This document shows positions 21,842 to 33,531 of a DNA stretch of 64,000 nt, in pieces; within the stretch, counting starts at the first letter, position 1, and each line of letters begins with the position of its first letter. The notes beneath the pieces are model-generated. The model saw only the letters and a list, made by a program, of their open reading frames with translations, was not told the DNA's origin and did no database searches. The position numbers and the translations under genes are program-made. The stretch spans positions 159,968-223,967 of the forward strand of contig NMRA01000052.1 of the NCBI GenBank assembly GCA_002633005.1. Direction: 5' to 3'. This DNA is from Phoronis australis (taxonomy: Eukaryota > Phoronida > Phoronidae).

Positions 21842-21977
21842 TCCTACACGAGTCTCAGGTTTATGGCACGGGCAAAATCTCTTGGGAATTTCGGCAAAAT
21901 CCCGAGACTTGCCGATGCATTTTGATTAAATTTCCAAGAGGTTTTGCCCATGTCATAAATCTGAGACGAGTGTAGGA
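21842..21977. repeat. Foldback element with ~50-bp arms
   Basis: The left arm 21842-21891 (TCCTACACGAGTCTCAGG...) is the reverse complement of 21928-21977 with few mismatches. The loop is ~36 bases. No terminal duplication is evident. Probably a palindromic MITE; alternatively an inverted-repeat source of small RNA. Confidence 0.7.
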
Positions 21978-24900
21978 CTTGTCTTCTCACATGAATCGTA
22001 AAAACGATCTTTTTTGCCGAAAAACTCGACGTGTCTAAAATTTTCAACCACATGATGCAACTTTTGTAAAAACACACTTGCGCAATGTAAAGTAATTCAA
22101 TTACCGTTTGTTAATAGTTTTATTTAAAGTTTAATTGTAAATTGCGTTCAGCTTTCGTAGCAAATATTCGAGTTAGAATCAAATAAATAATCTTTTAAGT
22201 TGCAATATCAAAACTAAAATAGGGTTTATAAATAACAGTCAGCAAGGTTTCCCCGCGCGTGAGCACTGAATTGACCTTGAGACAGCACAGCTAGACAGTC
22301 TTGCTACGTATCTTGATTAGGGGCTCGTCTCCGTTTGAATGAATGAGGATATGGAATTCGCCGTCGAAGATGAGTCTATTTAAGAAGTTCGTTGCATGTC
22401 CTTCCGAGTGGGAGTACGTACAGTTGCGACACCCGATTTGTCAATCATAACCTTGTTACCTTTTCTGAATTCCAGCATTATTTGGTTGGCGCGAATTTGG
22501 CGGTTGGGTTGTTTTAGTGTTTTGCAGACGATAAAATGTAAGGCGTATGGATGTCTACTTTGCACTACTTTGTGATTCGTGGCACATGGCATTGGCCGGG
22601 CTCACAAACGTGGAAATTTCAAATCCTCAGCAAAATGAAAACTACTTGGCGCCCGGGGTCAAAATTATTGGGAGACCAATCTTGGGATCCCCGTGCTGTC
22701 TCCCTCCCTGTTCAAACCCCGTTGTTGACGTTTGACACAAAAGGTCAAACCTGCAAAACTTTAAAATAATACAGATTCATGACTTCGACTACCGGTATTA
22801 TCGGATATTAACCCTGTCTTAGCAATTAACATTTAAAAACAATGTTTAGTAGACAGTGACTGTCGTAGTAAATTTAGAGGTAAGTATGCGCCCGGATCGA
22901 TCGCCGGAAAGGGGCATTACCCATTTCCTGTTATCCTTTCCCAGCAGCCCTTGAAGGTTAGATGATGACGTATTTGGCAAACCCTTTCCGGTTTTTACTT
23001 TATATCCTTTCCTATTATGGAGCCAGGGGGATCCAATCATGATGAAATCACCACCCCCCCCCACCAAGTGATGAAGGGAGTTAACTGTCCCTCTTATCCA
23101 CTTTCTTGATGACATACCCTTTCAATTCAAGGGTTCCTTTTAAACGTCTTCCTCTCTTGGAACGGCTATGGGCAATGGTTCCTTTGCCCCGGGATGTCAC
23201 CTACTCATGAGGGGTAGTATTTGGTCGAGAAAACCACAGCAATTTCGAGACATGCGACCCACCCATCCAAATATTGTGATGCTATATTGAAAAACAATAG
23301 AATTGGCCGCCAACCTAACGACAGATTTTTGATGATCTTGAAGACCACAATTTGTGGATTACACAGGATATTCGTGGTGGTTAATAACGATGAAAATTTT
23401 CTTAGAATATTATTTCTTTTGAAGATCGTTTATAGGAAAGCATTCTTGACGGAGAGAGAGTTTCTCGTACGAAAGACGCAAACGTCAGGTTATGATTGTT
23501 GATTACCCTCTAGAAGTTACACCAGAGGGCGTGCTCGGTGACCCTTTTAGTTTTTCATTGTTTTGCCACGTGACCACCCTATGTGTCAAAGTTTAATAAT
23601 TTCTTCTGATAACCTCCAAAGGTTCATTGGTGTTTGATTTGCATGTTTATGTATCAAAACATATGAAATGATGCTTAGATACTTTTGATATGAAATGTCA
23701 GCGTATCTTGAAGGAATTTGATAATCCTTCAGTGCAAGCTGAAAAGTCGGGCCTTCCCCAAAGTAACGACTTGCACTAAATGTTCTGAAATAATCGTCTA
23801 AGAGATTGGCGTTTCTGTGAATTTTGACTTGAGCTGATGAAATTCTTATTAGGGATCATCTACCACAAAGTCATCTACCCGTGCTTCAACAAGAGGTTTT
23901 AAAATGGCCCTAAAGGCAATATACCAGGGCTCCTGAAGTCTCACACTTTCAAAGTTTGTCTTCAAGTCATGACCTAATAAAGTGAAATTTCTCCAAATTG
24001 GCCTTCACTAAAGTGAATCTTGATCTAATGCCTCATTTCCACTCTCCAAACTAGACGCAAACTGGAACCGTTTCCGTGTTTATTGAAGTACGAGGTGGTG
24101 TCCTTAGGCCTCGTATTTCACTGCCTCGGTAGAATAATCTTACGCTACTTTTATATCCCCTAAAATATCATTGTGGTAGCACGTCTTTTTGATATCCTAA
24201 TAATTTAAAGTGGATTTCGTTATAACACCTCGTTTAAGATCAAAATCATATCCTCAACAAGTAAGACGCGTTCAGGTCTAAAAGGGGATTCTTTCTCGTG
24301 AAACGTTAAACTACGAGAACCTGAGTTTCTGGTAGTATACCGCTATCCAGAATTTGCACCGTAACAGCATAATCTGGCGCATGTTCCATAGACGCGAGAA
24401 TCTCACGAAAACGCAAGGTAACCCGTCATCTTGTGTGCGTGGAATTGATGACGACCAGGCGGGGAATCTGAAATTTGGAACCACATGGAGGAGGGGGGGG
24501 TTCGCGATGTCGATTCAGTCTGTGCCCGCCAGCAATGTTCTTTCTCCTACGTCCCTGGACGCAAATGAATGTAAGTGCAGTGCGAAAAATATATGGACTG
24601 ACTAACATATGTTTCGCGGGTAAATGAGTAAGGGCAAACTTATGTGTCTTAATTTTGGGACAGCGCACCTGCGTAGGTCCATGGTCAGCAAGCGTGGTGT
24701 TGGGGACCGTTAAATCTGCAGCTATGTCAACCCAGCCGTAAACTATACAGGGCAAAACTGACCTTTCAGTATACGACTAAGATCAGATGTGTCACGTGAT
24801 AGTGTGCAGCAGTTGCTTGAAACTGATCAAGTACATGTGAGTACAGAGATGTATCTTACAACCATGATCTGTAAAATAATTTTATTACATACTTGTATCT

Positions 24901-24992
24901 GGATTGAAAGTGAATTTTAATACAAAAAATCCTTAACTTTCATTACAACTGGTCAAACACTTGCACAATTACCTCTGTTAAGAAACTGTCCT
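21978..24992. other. Non-coding stretch
   Basis: No gene recognised. Minus frame 22380-22592 includes LEFRKGNKVMIDKSGVAT, possibly an old retroelement scrap, but it is too short to assign. A poly-C run lies near 23053. Confidence 0.3.
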
Positions 24993-25225
24993 GGGGCCTG
25001 TTCCAACAAACTGACTAAGTTCATTTTTTACTTAAGTTTAAGATTTGTCTTAACTTCCACATTCGGTAAGTTAGTCAAAATTAAGATAAAACTCATGTCA
25101 AACACACAAGTCAAACTTAAGACCTTTTTCTTGAATTGGTTATGACACAAGTTTAACTTTTATTTTAAAATTTACTAAAATTTAAGATTCGTCTTAGCTA
25201 AGTCACTTTTTTTAGAACGGGCCCC
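24993..25225. mobile_element. MITE with GGGGCC-GTTC ends
   Basis: The left end GGGGCCTGTTCCAACAAACT matches, inverted, the right end (minus reading GGGGCCCGTTCTAAAAAAAG). Subterminal CTGACTAAGT and CTTAGCTAAGTC are also complementary. The AT-rich interior has repeated TTTAAG words and no coding frame. Confidence 0.65.
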
Positions 25226-25691
25226 TGGTAGTCGATCAATGAAGTGATGTGAGGTTCGACGTCCACTTAGTTTTCAATCACGACTGCGTCAAACAAATTC
25301 AAAACTCATGTTTGCCGAGAGTATATTCTTTTGATCCAGAAATAAATAACTTATCATAATCCAAATTGGAACGCATTTTACGATAAGAATTACCCCAGGT
25401 TTAGTAGCTTTGTGAACTGCAGATGTTTTACATTTAACAAAACACGACGCTAGTGAATGCAGCAGTTCCATAGAGCATTTTGATTTGCATAGCTTTCTAG
25501 CACAGAGGTAACACAATCATATGCTATTACTATTTACAAAAACACAGGCAGAAAGTAATTTACATTGAGCAAAAACAGCAATGGGACTCTTTATCCGTGA
25601 GCGTTCATGAAAAAGAGCAGGCTACAAATGTTCACGAGACGATGTTTCAACATAGTACCAAATCACACTGCACTGGCAATTATAAATAAAA
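25226..25691. other. Non-coding stretch, nothing recognised
   Basis: Only short frames without motifs, for example minus 25289-25516. Confidence 0.3.
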
Positions 25692-25890
25692 CATGAGCAC
25701 ACCCAGCCTTCAATATGGGGGGCTCGAATTCCTGACGTTGTGGACTTTTGCTAACAAAAAAAAACGTGAGCACCACTGTGAAGTGCGCGTTTGCGATTAT
25801 TTAGTCCCACTTGTTTGGACTTTTTGTCTCTCAGGGCCGGACCTTCTTGCCCACTTCGTCAAATGGGGGGCTCGTTCAAGCCCCCCNCAT
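25692..25890 (+). mobile_element. MITE with CATGCGCGC-type ends (copy 2)
   Basis: Left end CATGAGCACACCCAGCC plus GGGGGGCTCGAATTCC, as in copy 1 at 8410. The right end has GGGGGGCTCGTTCAAG and a C run with one ambiguous base (25886). Confidence 0.6.
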
Positions 25891-25961
25891 GTAAAATCAG
25901 CCTCTTCTAAACATAAAAACACACACTGATGCGTGATTCATGAAAAACATTACTCGTGTCC

Positions 25962-26031
25962 CCATGGGCGGCGCAGCACTGAAACAAGTGGGGGCTATAG
26001 CCCCCAACCCCCTATGGTGCGCCGCCCATGG
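25962..26031. repeat. 70-bp foldback with a perfect inner palindrome
   Basis: CCATGGGCGGCGCA at the left pairs with TGCGCCGCCCATGG at the right, and the middle holds the palindrome GGGGGCTATAGCCCCC. Best preserved copy of the repeat seen twice in tandem at 5975-6120. Confidence 0.8.
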
Positions 26032-26199
26032 TCCGTTCAACTCAAGTTTCCCATGTCAGATTTCCCGTCGAGTAATTCAGTAGTAACACGTAGCGCTAAC
26101 TAGGTCAAACCGAAATAGCAAACTTTGAATTACCGGCGGTGAAACTTTCCGTTGAGGCAACATTTGGCCATCTAATGTGGTTAAGCACGCGAGTAGTAA

Positions 26200-26358
26200 C
26201 AGGGGCGGACCCAGGATTTTGAGTTAGGGGGGGCAGGGCAAAGTATAAGCCAGGATTTTGCCCGTCAGACATTCGCACAACCCCCTTCTGCCAAATGAAA
26301 TCTGGGAGAATTTTAGGGGGGCCATGGCCCCCTTGGCCCCCCTCTAAATCCGCCACTG
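26200..26358 (+). mobile_element. MITE, CAGTGGCGGATTTAG family, copy 3
   Basis: Best preserved copy: CAGGGGCGGACCCAGGATTT at the left, CTAAATCCGCCACTG at the right, with TAGTAA directly before and after it, a probable six-base target duplication. Confidence 0.8.
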
Positions 26359-27378
26359 TAGTAAGATGTCGATGTCTCCGGGTCACGTTTTCCTGAAGTT
26401 CGCCTCAGTATTTATGCTGTTACATAGCCCTCGTTACAAAGAAAATACAATTGAAGCCTCAAATCAAATTGCAATTTCATATTATAACTATCACCGATCA
26501 TTTCGGCATCGGTTGACTATGACAGTGAAGCCTGCAAACAACAGACGAATTATCTGCCAAGTTACTATGTCCGAACAACCCGGCAGCATTCACCCACTGC
26601 CACCTGAATGCAACATCAAGCGCTGTTTTCGACATTTAGATGTTATTCTTAAGAGAAATCCGCATTTTGTCAATTCGGGTCTCTGTAGAGCGAAACACTA
26701 AAAATCGACTTGTTCACCCGACTTACGGTTCTTCACCACGCTACCGTCCAACTCGGATAGCGGACTCATGGATTAAAAAAAAACAAGACCAAGTTTTCCC
26801 CTGAAACATGAACCAAAACAATGGTTTCTAAAGATGGCATCGCACGTCGCATAAGGACGAATAACAGAAAGAGACAAACAAAAATACAAACCGTGGTATT
26901 GCCGAATAGGAATCTCTTAAAAAAGCAGTACCGTATTCATTGGGCAAAATGCCAACGAGTGTTTGGCTCGTGTGATGATACCGTGTTTGTGTTCGGGCCA
27001 CCTGTAGCAGTCGGCTTGAACATAGTCTTCTCGCGAAAAAAGTGTGAAAACCAATGAGTACAATCCAAACGAACACCTACATTTTTCACTATGACGATTG
27101 ATTGTCACTGGGAAATCGTTTTCAAGAACGTTCACATGATTAAAAGCACTTTTTTGATAGAGTAACAACACTAATGCCAGAATTAGGTCTTTGCTTTTGG
27201 AGACGAAGCAACGGAATTCAACTATTCAATATCGCCATAGGCTCTCTAAGCCTTACGTAAGTACATTTTTATCTCAAAGCCTTTCTACAGGCATATGTTC
27301 ATTTGTAAGACGGATCGCTATTTGTTTTGCTATCCTCTGAAGATAAAAAGTCAATGGGTCAAGATATTTTGTCATACA
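26359..27378. other. 3' flank of gene B
   Basis: No exact AATAAA in minus sense near the gene B stop codon. The plus frame 26366-26701 (111 codons) is the longest but has no recognised motif. Confidence 0.3.
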
Positions 27379-27788
27379 TCATACCATAAGGGCACCAAAG
27401 AAAGTGTACTTGCGGTCATTTTGTACCAAACTGATGTTAGAAGCTTTCACCATCAGTTGGTCGCCGGCTCTTAGCCAAACAACCCCACCAATGTAGTTGG
27501 TGGACTCTTCAAAATCTTTGTCTTTCGACACGCATTTCGTCTGTTTCGACTTGAAAGCCTCTTTTTCTATCCCTGAGTGTGATTTGTAGATGGCGTGCCA
27601 AACGTACTTGTGCTGGAACGGAGATGGCTTGGGAGTGGAACGGTGCACGAACTCGACGAAATGAACCTGACTGTAAACGTAATAATGGCCTTCCTCGAGA
27701 ATCTTCAGCCTGCCGTTGTTGAGGGAGAAACCACGGTCAGCTGTAGTTCCCTTGCCTTTGTGAACCCACTTGGTAATGGGCTTCTCAC
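27379..27788 (-). CDS. Gene B exon 4: TNF homology domain
   Basis: 410 bases from acceptor TTTCTCACGCAG in phase 1 to TGA at 27379-27381. It contains KPITKW, GHYYVYSQVHFVEF, VWHAIYKS, KCVSKDKDF, LRAGDQLMVKASNISLV and FFGALMV, in the order expected for strands of the TNF jelly roll. Confidence 0.88.
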
Positions 27789-30700
27789 CTGCGTGAGAAA
27801 TTCGTAATATGGAACCACGTAACGTTGAAAATACGGTACGTGTCTAAGTTGTTTACTGAAAGGGGGTCACTGCGTAAAGTCAAATTGTATCATAACGCAG
27901 TTCTCTTTTCCGTTTTTCTTCAGTTGTTAAGAATAATTCAACATCGATATTATCATAAGTGTATAAAACACACACTTTCCTCTAAAAAGTAGATAAATGT
28001 CGACATTTTGATAGGTCAGCGTTTGTTTACGTGCAGGTATGCTTTTTAAAGTTTAAAAACTCATTCAGCCTGTACAAAATAACCCGGATGTGTGATTTGT
28101 TGCATTTCCAACGCACAAAGCGTTGAACTTTGTATTTTGAATCTTTGTCTTCCGACTTCGAAAGCGCGTGCTTGCAGCAAGCCTTGGCCCCTCCCTTTCT
28201 AGTGCTGCCTGTACGTACATACAATCAAAGATTTTATAGATACCTTTGATTCAATGCAGAAAATGACCATAATCTTCAACCATGTGGCAGGGCTTAGAGT
28301 ACCTGCCAGCTTCGTTTATCAACACTTTTCACCGAACGTTTAGAAAACCATATTGCCTACCTTGGTTTATACACGTAATTTGACGTAACTGATCAGGTTT
28401 TACTGACGCTTTGGTGTCAATACTTACCTTTGTACTTTTCCATTTTTCCTTCAGCAACTAAGTGAATCACAGGCTTTGGAGATTGCTTGACATCGTGGGG
28501 AGGATTTGCTGTAAACAAAACAAATGATCTGGGTTCCAGACTACCACAAGTGACAGAGTCAGCTTGTGAACAAGGATACATTTATACTTCAGGCAAGAAA
28601 CAAAAATCAGAATCATTGTGTAATACAGATCACTGGTACATAAACTGCAATAAAATATCAAAATAAAATGAAAACACTTTCATATCAGAACGCACCAAGC
28701 TGTCATTTATCAACGCTTTTTGCAAAACGTTTAGAAAACGATATTGCGTATCTCGGTATGTACGCGTAACTGATCTGATTTTGTTGACCCTTTCGGGTGT
28801 CAACAGTTACCTTTGATCGTTTCCATTTTTCCCCCAGTAACCAAGTGGGTCACAGACCTTGGATATTGCGTGTTCAACTCAGCTCGCTTGGCGTCGTCGG
28901 GGGGATTTGCTGTGAACAAACCAAGTGATCTGGGTTCCAGACTACCACAAATGAACGACTTCGTCAGCTTGTTAACAATGATAGGTTTGAAGGTAAGACA
29001 AAAATAACAGTACCAATCATTAAGTAATGCAGATCACAGCTACGTAAACTGCAATAAAACAAAATAAAATAAAATAAAAACACTTTTATAATAGAAATCC
29101 CTGAGCTGGTACAGTTCAAATACATGAGGGTTAAACATTTTTTAAATGCTGAAACAAAAAGTCCGACTAAACGAGACAAAAGTCCACAGGAATTCTGCGC
29201 GGATGTACGATTCGTAGGCCTGAACCTATAGACCCGTTTCATTGTTTTTTTTAGTCCTCGTTGATTTTTGTCAGTGAAAGGTACGCATACCGAAAAATTC
29301 GAGCCCCCTCAATATTTTAGGCTGGGTGCGCGCATGGACATGAACTATAAAATAGTAACAGTCATTTGAGAGAGACTTTTCGTCATTTTTGTTAAGAACC
29401 CCGGAAAAAATTTGCGACACACGTCCACGTTTAACGAAACGTACTAATCAGTATTTTTAAAAACTAGTAGCATTTATTAGCAGAAAATGAAACCTGTCAT
29501 TCTGCAATTGCCTGTATGAAAATCGCGAGCACGTGATGTGGGTGGTTACTTGTGCCGCTTCCTTCAACCGCTTTGCGTCCTGTAGCCCCCCCCCCCCACA
29601 TATTTCAGTGATGGGCAGCCCATGACAATGGTTTGGTCTGCACAAAAATGCGGAGGGTTTATTGTTTAAAGACAAAAACACCGACATCAAGGTTAAGAAG
29701 GAAATATGGGCAACTTTCGTCATTTCGGAATACAATTGAATAAATAAAATAATAACACGTTTTGCCGCAATTTATGTGTCGCCTTGGAAGATACTCTCCA
29801 CCTTCCCTCCACATTTCCGTTAGAAGTCTCACAAAACGAAATTATCATCAAGTGGTGAAAAACTGAGCTTCCGAATAAACTTATTTTTTCGAAAGAACAA
29901 ACTTTACTGAAATTAAGTGGCACAGCTTTGGTATTATGACATCTTCAGTCGAGTCAAGTGACAGAAACGACGGAATAAAAAGGACAACATGAATCTATCG
30001 CGACACATTTCGGCTATCGTGTCCATTACGAAAATTTACATACACGTATCAGTTACACGTACAGAGTGCTTAAAAACCGTAAATCTTCTCCGTTAATAAA
30101 AGACGACAAGCATGATAACAAAATCGTTTTCTTTGCGAGCACATCCAAGATACCTCTCTCTATATTAGAAAATGAAAATTAATTTGATATTGTACTTACA
30201 CTTATAACTGGATGACTCAAAATCTGCACGCCACAATACCTTTTTCAGGTAAAACAATTTGGAGCTCCAGTTTGAGAGCTCAGAGATAAAATTTTGGGTC
30301 CAGGCATACATGTATCAAACAGAACCCTGTTTTTTAATTCAAAATATGTCAACTCAATGCGTAATGTACGTTTTCAACCAAATTTTTCTCAACAAAGGAC
30401 ACACGTATCTATATACAATCAGTTTGTAGGCCAAAATTGTGAACAGGCTGTCGCAAATATGTTCACAAAATACCTGAATAGTAGAAAATGGTTTTCCTAA
30501 GAACTAAATGCGATCTTTGAATTGCAGAAAGCACAAAGGTTCGCACCTAGACCTGCAGTGAGAGTCAACCGTGGAGCCTTTTAGAAGGACAGCAAACCCG
30601 GTTTCGGCCTAGTAACAAATACTAAAACAACTTTCCCATTCAGGTCTCCGAACAAAATAAAGCTTTGTAAGCCTCTTCAACTTTCAAAAGTTTGGAAGGA

Positions 30701-32383
30701 AATTTGAAAAAATCGTTTCGAATTCTGCTAAATGAGTAAGGGTGACCTACGCTTTTAGCGAAATACACGGCAACTGTAGGAAATGACCACCCACCATGGA
30801 CCGTTATGTCCAATCTGTGACACAGGGAGTATGAGTTTTTAGTTGGTTCCTGCCTTTAATTTATGAGATTTACGCCAATAATGCATTAGCAGGTGACACA
30901 ACGAGGATTGGTTGAAATCGTCAAAAAAGGGCTCAGTATCCTTTTCTTGAACTTGCCAAACAAAATTTTAAATTCCTGGCTAAGGAAAACACAATTACTT
31001 CTCCGTCTTTGAGCTCATATTTTAGGGTTTTTTTACGAACGTTTTTAGTTACCTTGTATTTAGGCAACGCTTTTTGTGACGAGTCTATACTGGCACGGGT
31101 TCACTTCCAAAATTGTGTTTGTAGGCTATTTTTTCAACCACTGTTCACAAGTTACAAAGTCGTGAATTATTTACCTCTACGTTGTTCTTCTCTACAAGTG
31201 CAATTTGAAATCTGAAAGGAAGAGGAAGTAAATATACCTCACCTCGACAATATATCTTTTAAGCCTCTAAAATAAATAAATTCTGCATGATTAGAACTAA
31301 CAAAATAAGATATAAATGACGATGACTCATAGAAAGGTTTGTATAAGGGTTATTCGCAGGGACCAGATGCAATTTAAATACACCAACTGTGGCTTAATTA
31401 AACTCATTGTACAGTACAAAGGCGGTCAATCAGGTGGTTGACTGTTGAGAATACTAGACGTTAACAACACAACGGAGTTGAAAAAACATCAATGGAATGC
31501 GTAGCGGAGACCGGAGTTGGTTCCGCCTCGGGCATCTTCGGCAACTGGGCATACCTAACACAAAAAACAAGATACGGCGTTGGTGCTATTGGTAAAAAAT
31601 CACCTGGTTTACAGTTATTGTGAAAGTAAAACAGTGAACTTTTGAAGGTATACATCAGACTAGGAAACAAAAAATGTTCCACTTGCTAGGCTCGCTTTTG
31701 TTTCAATTTTCGTTGTTCCTCACTAGATGCCCCGGATATAATTCATATAAACAGACGTGTATTCCTGTGGAGAAACGGCAGTGAAAGTAAGGATCATTCA
31801 ACTATCATGCAATAATTCTGCAGAGCCACGAAATAATTTTTAAAAACTATGGGCGTAAGCCAAGCCAGTAGAACACTCACGCAAATTCACGACTTTCACA
31901 CAAATTGCAAGCGAATACTCTCTCTCAAACACTTACAGCTTTCACCGCGTTAATGAAATTCTCGATATCAGGAAAGCAGCACATCTGGACTCCTTCTTTC
32001 ACGAAGTATTTCTCAATAGCTTCACCCAAAGATCGCTCACACGGCAGACAGAAGTGCTTGGACTGCACGTTTTTCTCGTAACTGTTAACCGATTGTCCAA
32101 AGACATCCAACCTTCCCTCTAAATCCAAATTTTTCAAAGCAACATACACTACAATTGCAGCGAGAATGAATTCGCTGATGATGAGAACAAAAATAACGCG
32201 TTTAAATGCTGTAGTGGAGCTGCCATCTCTTTCTTCTTGCACGCGCTCACATTCGCCGTGGCTCGACGATTGGTCCATTACTTTCAACGGAGTCGTGGAT
32301 TCACAGGAGGACACCAACGAAACTTCACTTGGTTTTGATCCAATTCGAGCTACTTTGCATCTTTGTCCTTGCCACTTCGACAT
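27379..32383 (-). CDS. TNF ligand gene B: TRAIL-like TNF superfamily member with alternative third exon
   Basis: Minus-strand exons: 31937-32383, 31175-31211, then 28811-28909 (3b) or 28428-28508 (3a), then 27379-27788. With 3a the product is 324 residues, with 3b 330; all combinations stay in frame because both third exons are phase 1-1. Type II membrane protein: tail 1-62, helix ~63-83, stalk FCLPC (111-115) and CC (135-136), TNF domain to the end. Family signs: KPITKW, GHYYVYSQVHFVEF, the loop QTKCVSKDKDF, a sequon NIS and the terminal FFGALMV. The K-C-x-S-K-D cysteine sits where human TRAIL has Cys230, which binds zinc at the trimer centre. That argues for a TNFSF10-like ligand, though orthology cannot be proven here. 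ATG at 32383; an upstream in-frame TTG is ignored. Shares SCESTTPLKV in the tail with gene C. No obvious TATA box. Confidence 0.87.
27789..28427 (-). other. Gene B intron 3
   Basis: About 640 bases between exon 3a and exon 4; its distal end is part of the duplicated unit. No further exon recognised. Confidence 0.5.
28428..28508 (-). CDS. Gene B exon 3a: duplicated first TNF-strand exon
   Basis: 81 bases, phase 1 to 1, acceptor TTTGTTTACAG, donor AAAG|GTAAGT. It codes NPPHDVKQSPKPVIHLVAEG then KMEKYK. It has the more typical KPVIHL start of a TNF domain and the better donor. Confidence 0.82.
28811..28909 (-). CDS. Gene B exon 3b: duplicated first TNF-strand exon
   Basis: 99 bases, phase 1 to 1, acceptor TTTGTTCACAG, donor AAAG|GTAACT. 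It codes NPPDDAKRAEL, then PRSVTHLVTGGKMETIK. Intact splice sites and an open frame argue that it is used. Its neighbour 3a is a diverged duplicate. Confidence 0.78.
29150..29336 (-). mobile_element. MITE with CATGCGCGC-type ends (copy 3)
   Basis: The right edge, read on minus, is CCATGCGCGCACCCAGCC followed by GGGGGCTCGAATTTTT. The interior shares TGGACTTTTGTCTCGTTTAG-like words with copies 1 and 2. The left edge is uncertain. Confidence 0.5.
30640..30935 (+). repeat. Dispersed repeat segment (copy 2)
   Basis: Diverged match to 21125-21480, same strand, with blocks in the same order. It lies in the intron of gene B, whereas the first copy is intergenic. Confidence 0.55.
31175..31211 (-). 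CDS. Gene B exon 2: 37-bp micro-exon
   Basis: Strong acceptor ACTTCCTCTTCCTTTCAG and donor AGAG|GTAAAT enclose exactly 37 bases, phase 0 to 1, coding ISNCTCREEQRR. Size, phase and first residues (IS) match gene C exon 2. Confidence 0.85.
31212..31936 (-). other. Gene B intron 1
   Basis: 725 bases with GT-AG ends. Nothing else with splice and phase support was found inside. Confidence 0.55.
31937..32383 (-). CDS. Gene B exon 1: tail, TM helix, cysteine stalk
   Basis: 149 codons. Tail motif SSCESTTPLKV (25-35), hydrophobic helix VIFVLIISEFILAAIVVYVA, stalk start KNLDLEGRL, then FCLPC and CC. Donor AAAGCT|GTAAGT, phase 0. Confidence 0.87.
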
Positions 32384-33531
32384 TGTTTTCGAAAATATAG
32401 TCAATCAGTTCAGTTGAAAAAAGTATGTACACTCTACCCCGTTTAGTAGCTCGTCGCCCCCGGAGCTGCGCAAAAAGCGTATTGGGAGGCCAGCGCCTGG
32501 CAAATTGTCAACATGAAGGATAACGAAACTACCTTAATCGGTCATACATTTAGGTCACGATATACAAAAAGACAATAAACCTATTTGTCTATTTCGAAGA
32601 AATGTTCATATCCGCCATGACACGATGCACCTAAGACTTGCGGATTGTTGTGAGGTGAAAAAATCAATGTAAATAATGTTCGGAATTTGTAAATAAAAGT
32701 GCATTTATGTATTGAAGTTGACTGTTTATTGAGTAGTTATATAGAGTGATAGGAATCCATGTGCGTGGTTCAGTTGGATTCCCAGTTAAAAGTGATGCAA
32801 TTCGTGGGGCATCAATGAAGCATGAATATCATGCACAAATCTGATCAGAATTACATAAGCCGACTCTTGATCCACCCTTCAACAGCTGTTTCGCCGATAG
32901 GAGGCGTTATTGTGGCGTGGGTCGTGCAGAGGCACTGTAAATTTCACACTGGGTATTGCGTTGTAGTGCACTGAAAAAAAAAAACAAAACCGGCGTAAAA
33001 GTCCAAAACATTTTCAGTTGTGAGCATAAAACTGGCATTATAAAGAACAGTCGGTGTTTCACAAGTACATAAATACGCAACAGATTAAAGTAACCTCGTT
33101 GATGAGTGCCCATGTGGGACTGATTCATGAAATCAACCACAGTCACAGGTTGCATAAAATGTTCATGGCTTACTGAAAAACCACCACTATTTACTTAATT
33201 GTGGAAATCTCTCTGAAAACGGATTAATTTTATTGCACGGTGCCAATTTTATTTTAACTTTTTTAATTATGTTTTCTATTTGATTTCTTGCCCAACGTCG
33301 GCAAAAGTAAAACTTTCTCTGCAGGTTTGTAGCACCTCGAATTTTAGCTTTTTTGTTCCAACACAAAAAGTCGCAGTTATTTTTTTAAAGTTTACTACTT
33401 ATTTTTCGATTTTTAGAGACACATTAGAATGCACAATTTGTACACAAGAGCTAGCCAGTGGCAGGAACACAATTTCACCGTTGCATTTCACTCAGTATCA
33501 AATAGTCAAAATGAATTTGATAATGAAGTTT
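32384..33531. other. Upstream region of gene B
   Basis: Likely contains the gene B promoter. No TATA box or named factor site could be supported. No gene recognised. Confidence 0.35.

Larger units (their letters stand above)
28317..29084 (-). repeat. Tandem duplication carrying exons 3a and 3b
   Basis: 28317-28680 and 28709-29084 match along their length. Shared flanks outside the exons include AACGTTTAGAAAAC, GATCTGGGTTCCAGACTACC and TAAACTGCAATAAAA. The exon copies lie at the same relative place in each unit. The introns are about as conserved as the exons, so the duplication is not ancient. Confidence 0.85.
28910..31174 (-). other. Gene B intron 2
   Basis: Contains the rest of the duplicated unit, MITE copy 3 at 29150-29336, a 13-base C run at 29585-29597 and the repeat segment at 30640-30935. 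No additional well-supported exon found. Confidence 0.5.

Noticed and set aside
29550-29579. Candidate extra gene B exon coding DAKRLKEAAQ with CTACAG acceptor
   Set aside because: Resembles DAKRAEL of exon 3b, but the phase does not fit (ends in phase 0) and the acceptor lies in a C/G run. Treated as chance or a dead scrap.
31048-31084. Alternative 37-base exon 2 for gene B ending at AAG|GTAACT
   Set aside because: It has an in-frame TAA and no pyrimidine tract. The exon at 31175-31211 has strong sites and matches gene C.
31510-31552. Possible exon after a strong TTTTTTGTGTTAG acceptor in gene B intron 1
   Set aside because: No acceptable donor in a fitting phase (only CCG|GTCTCC), and it would be an extra exon absent from genes A and C.
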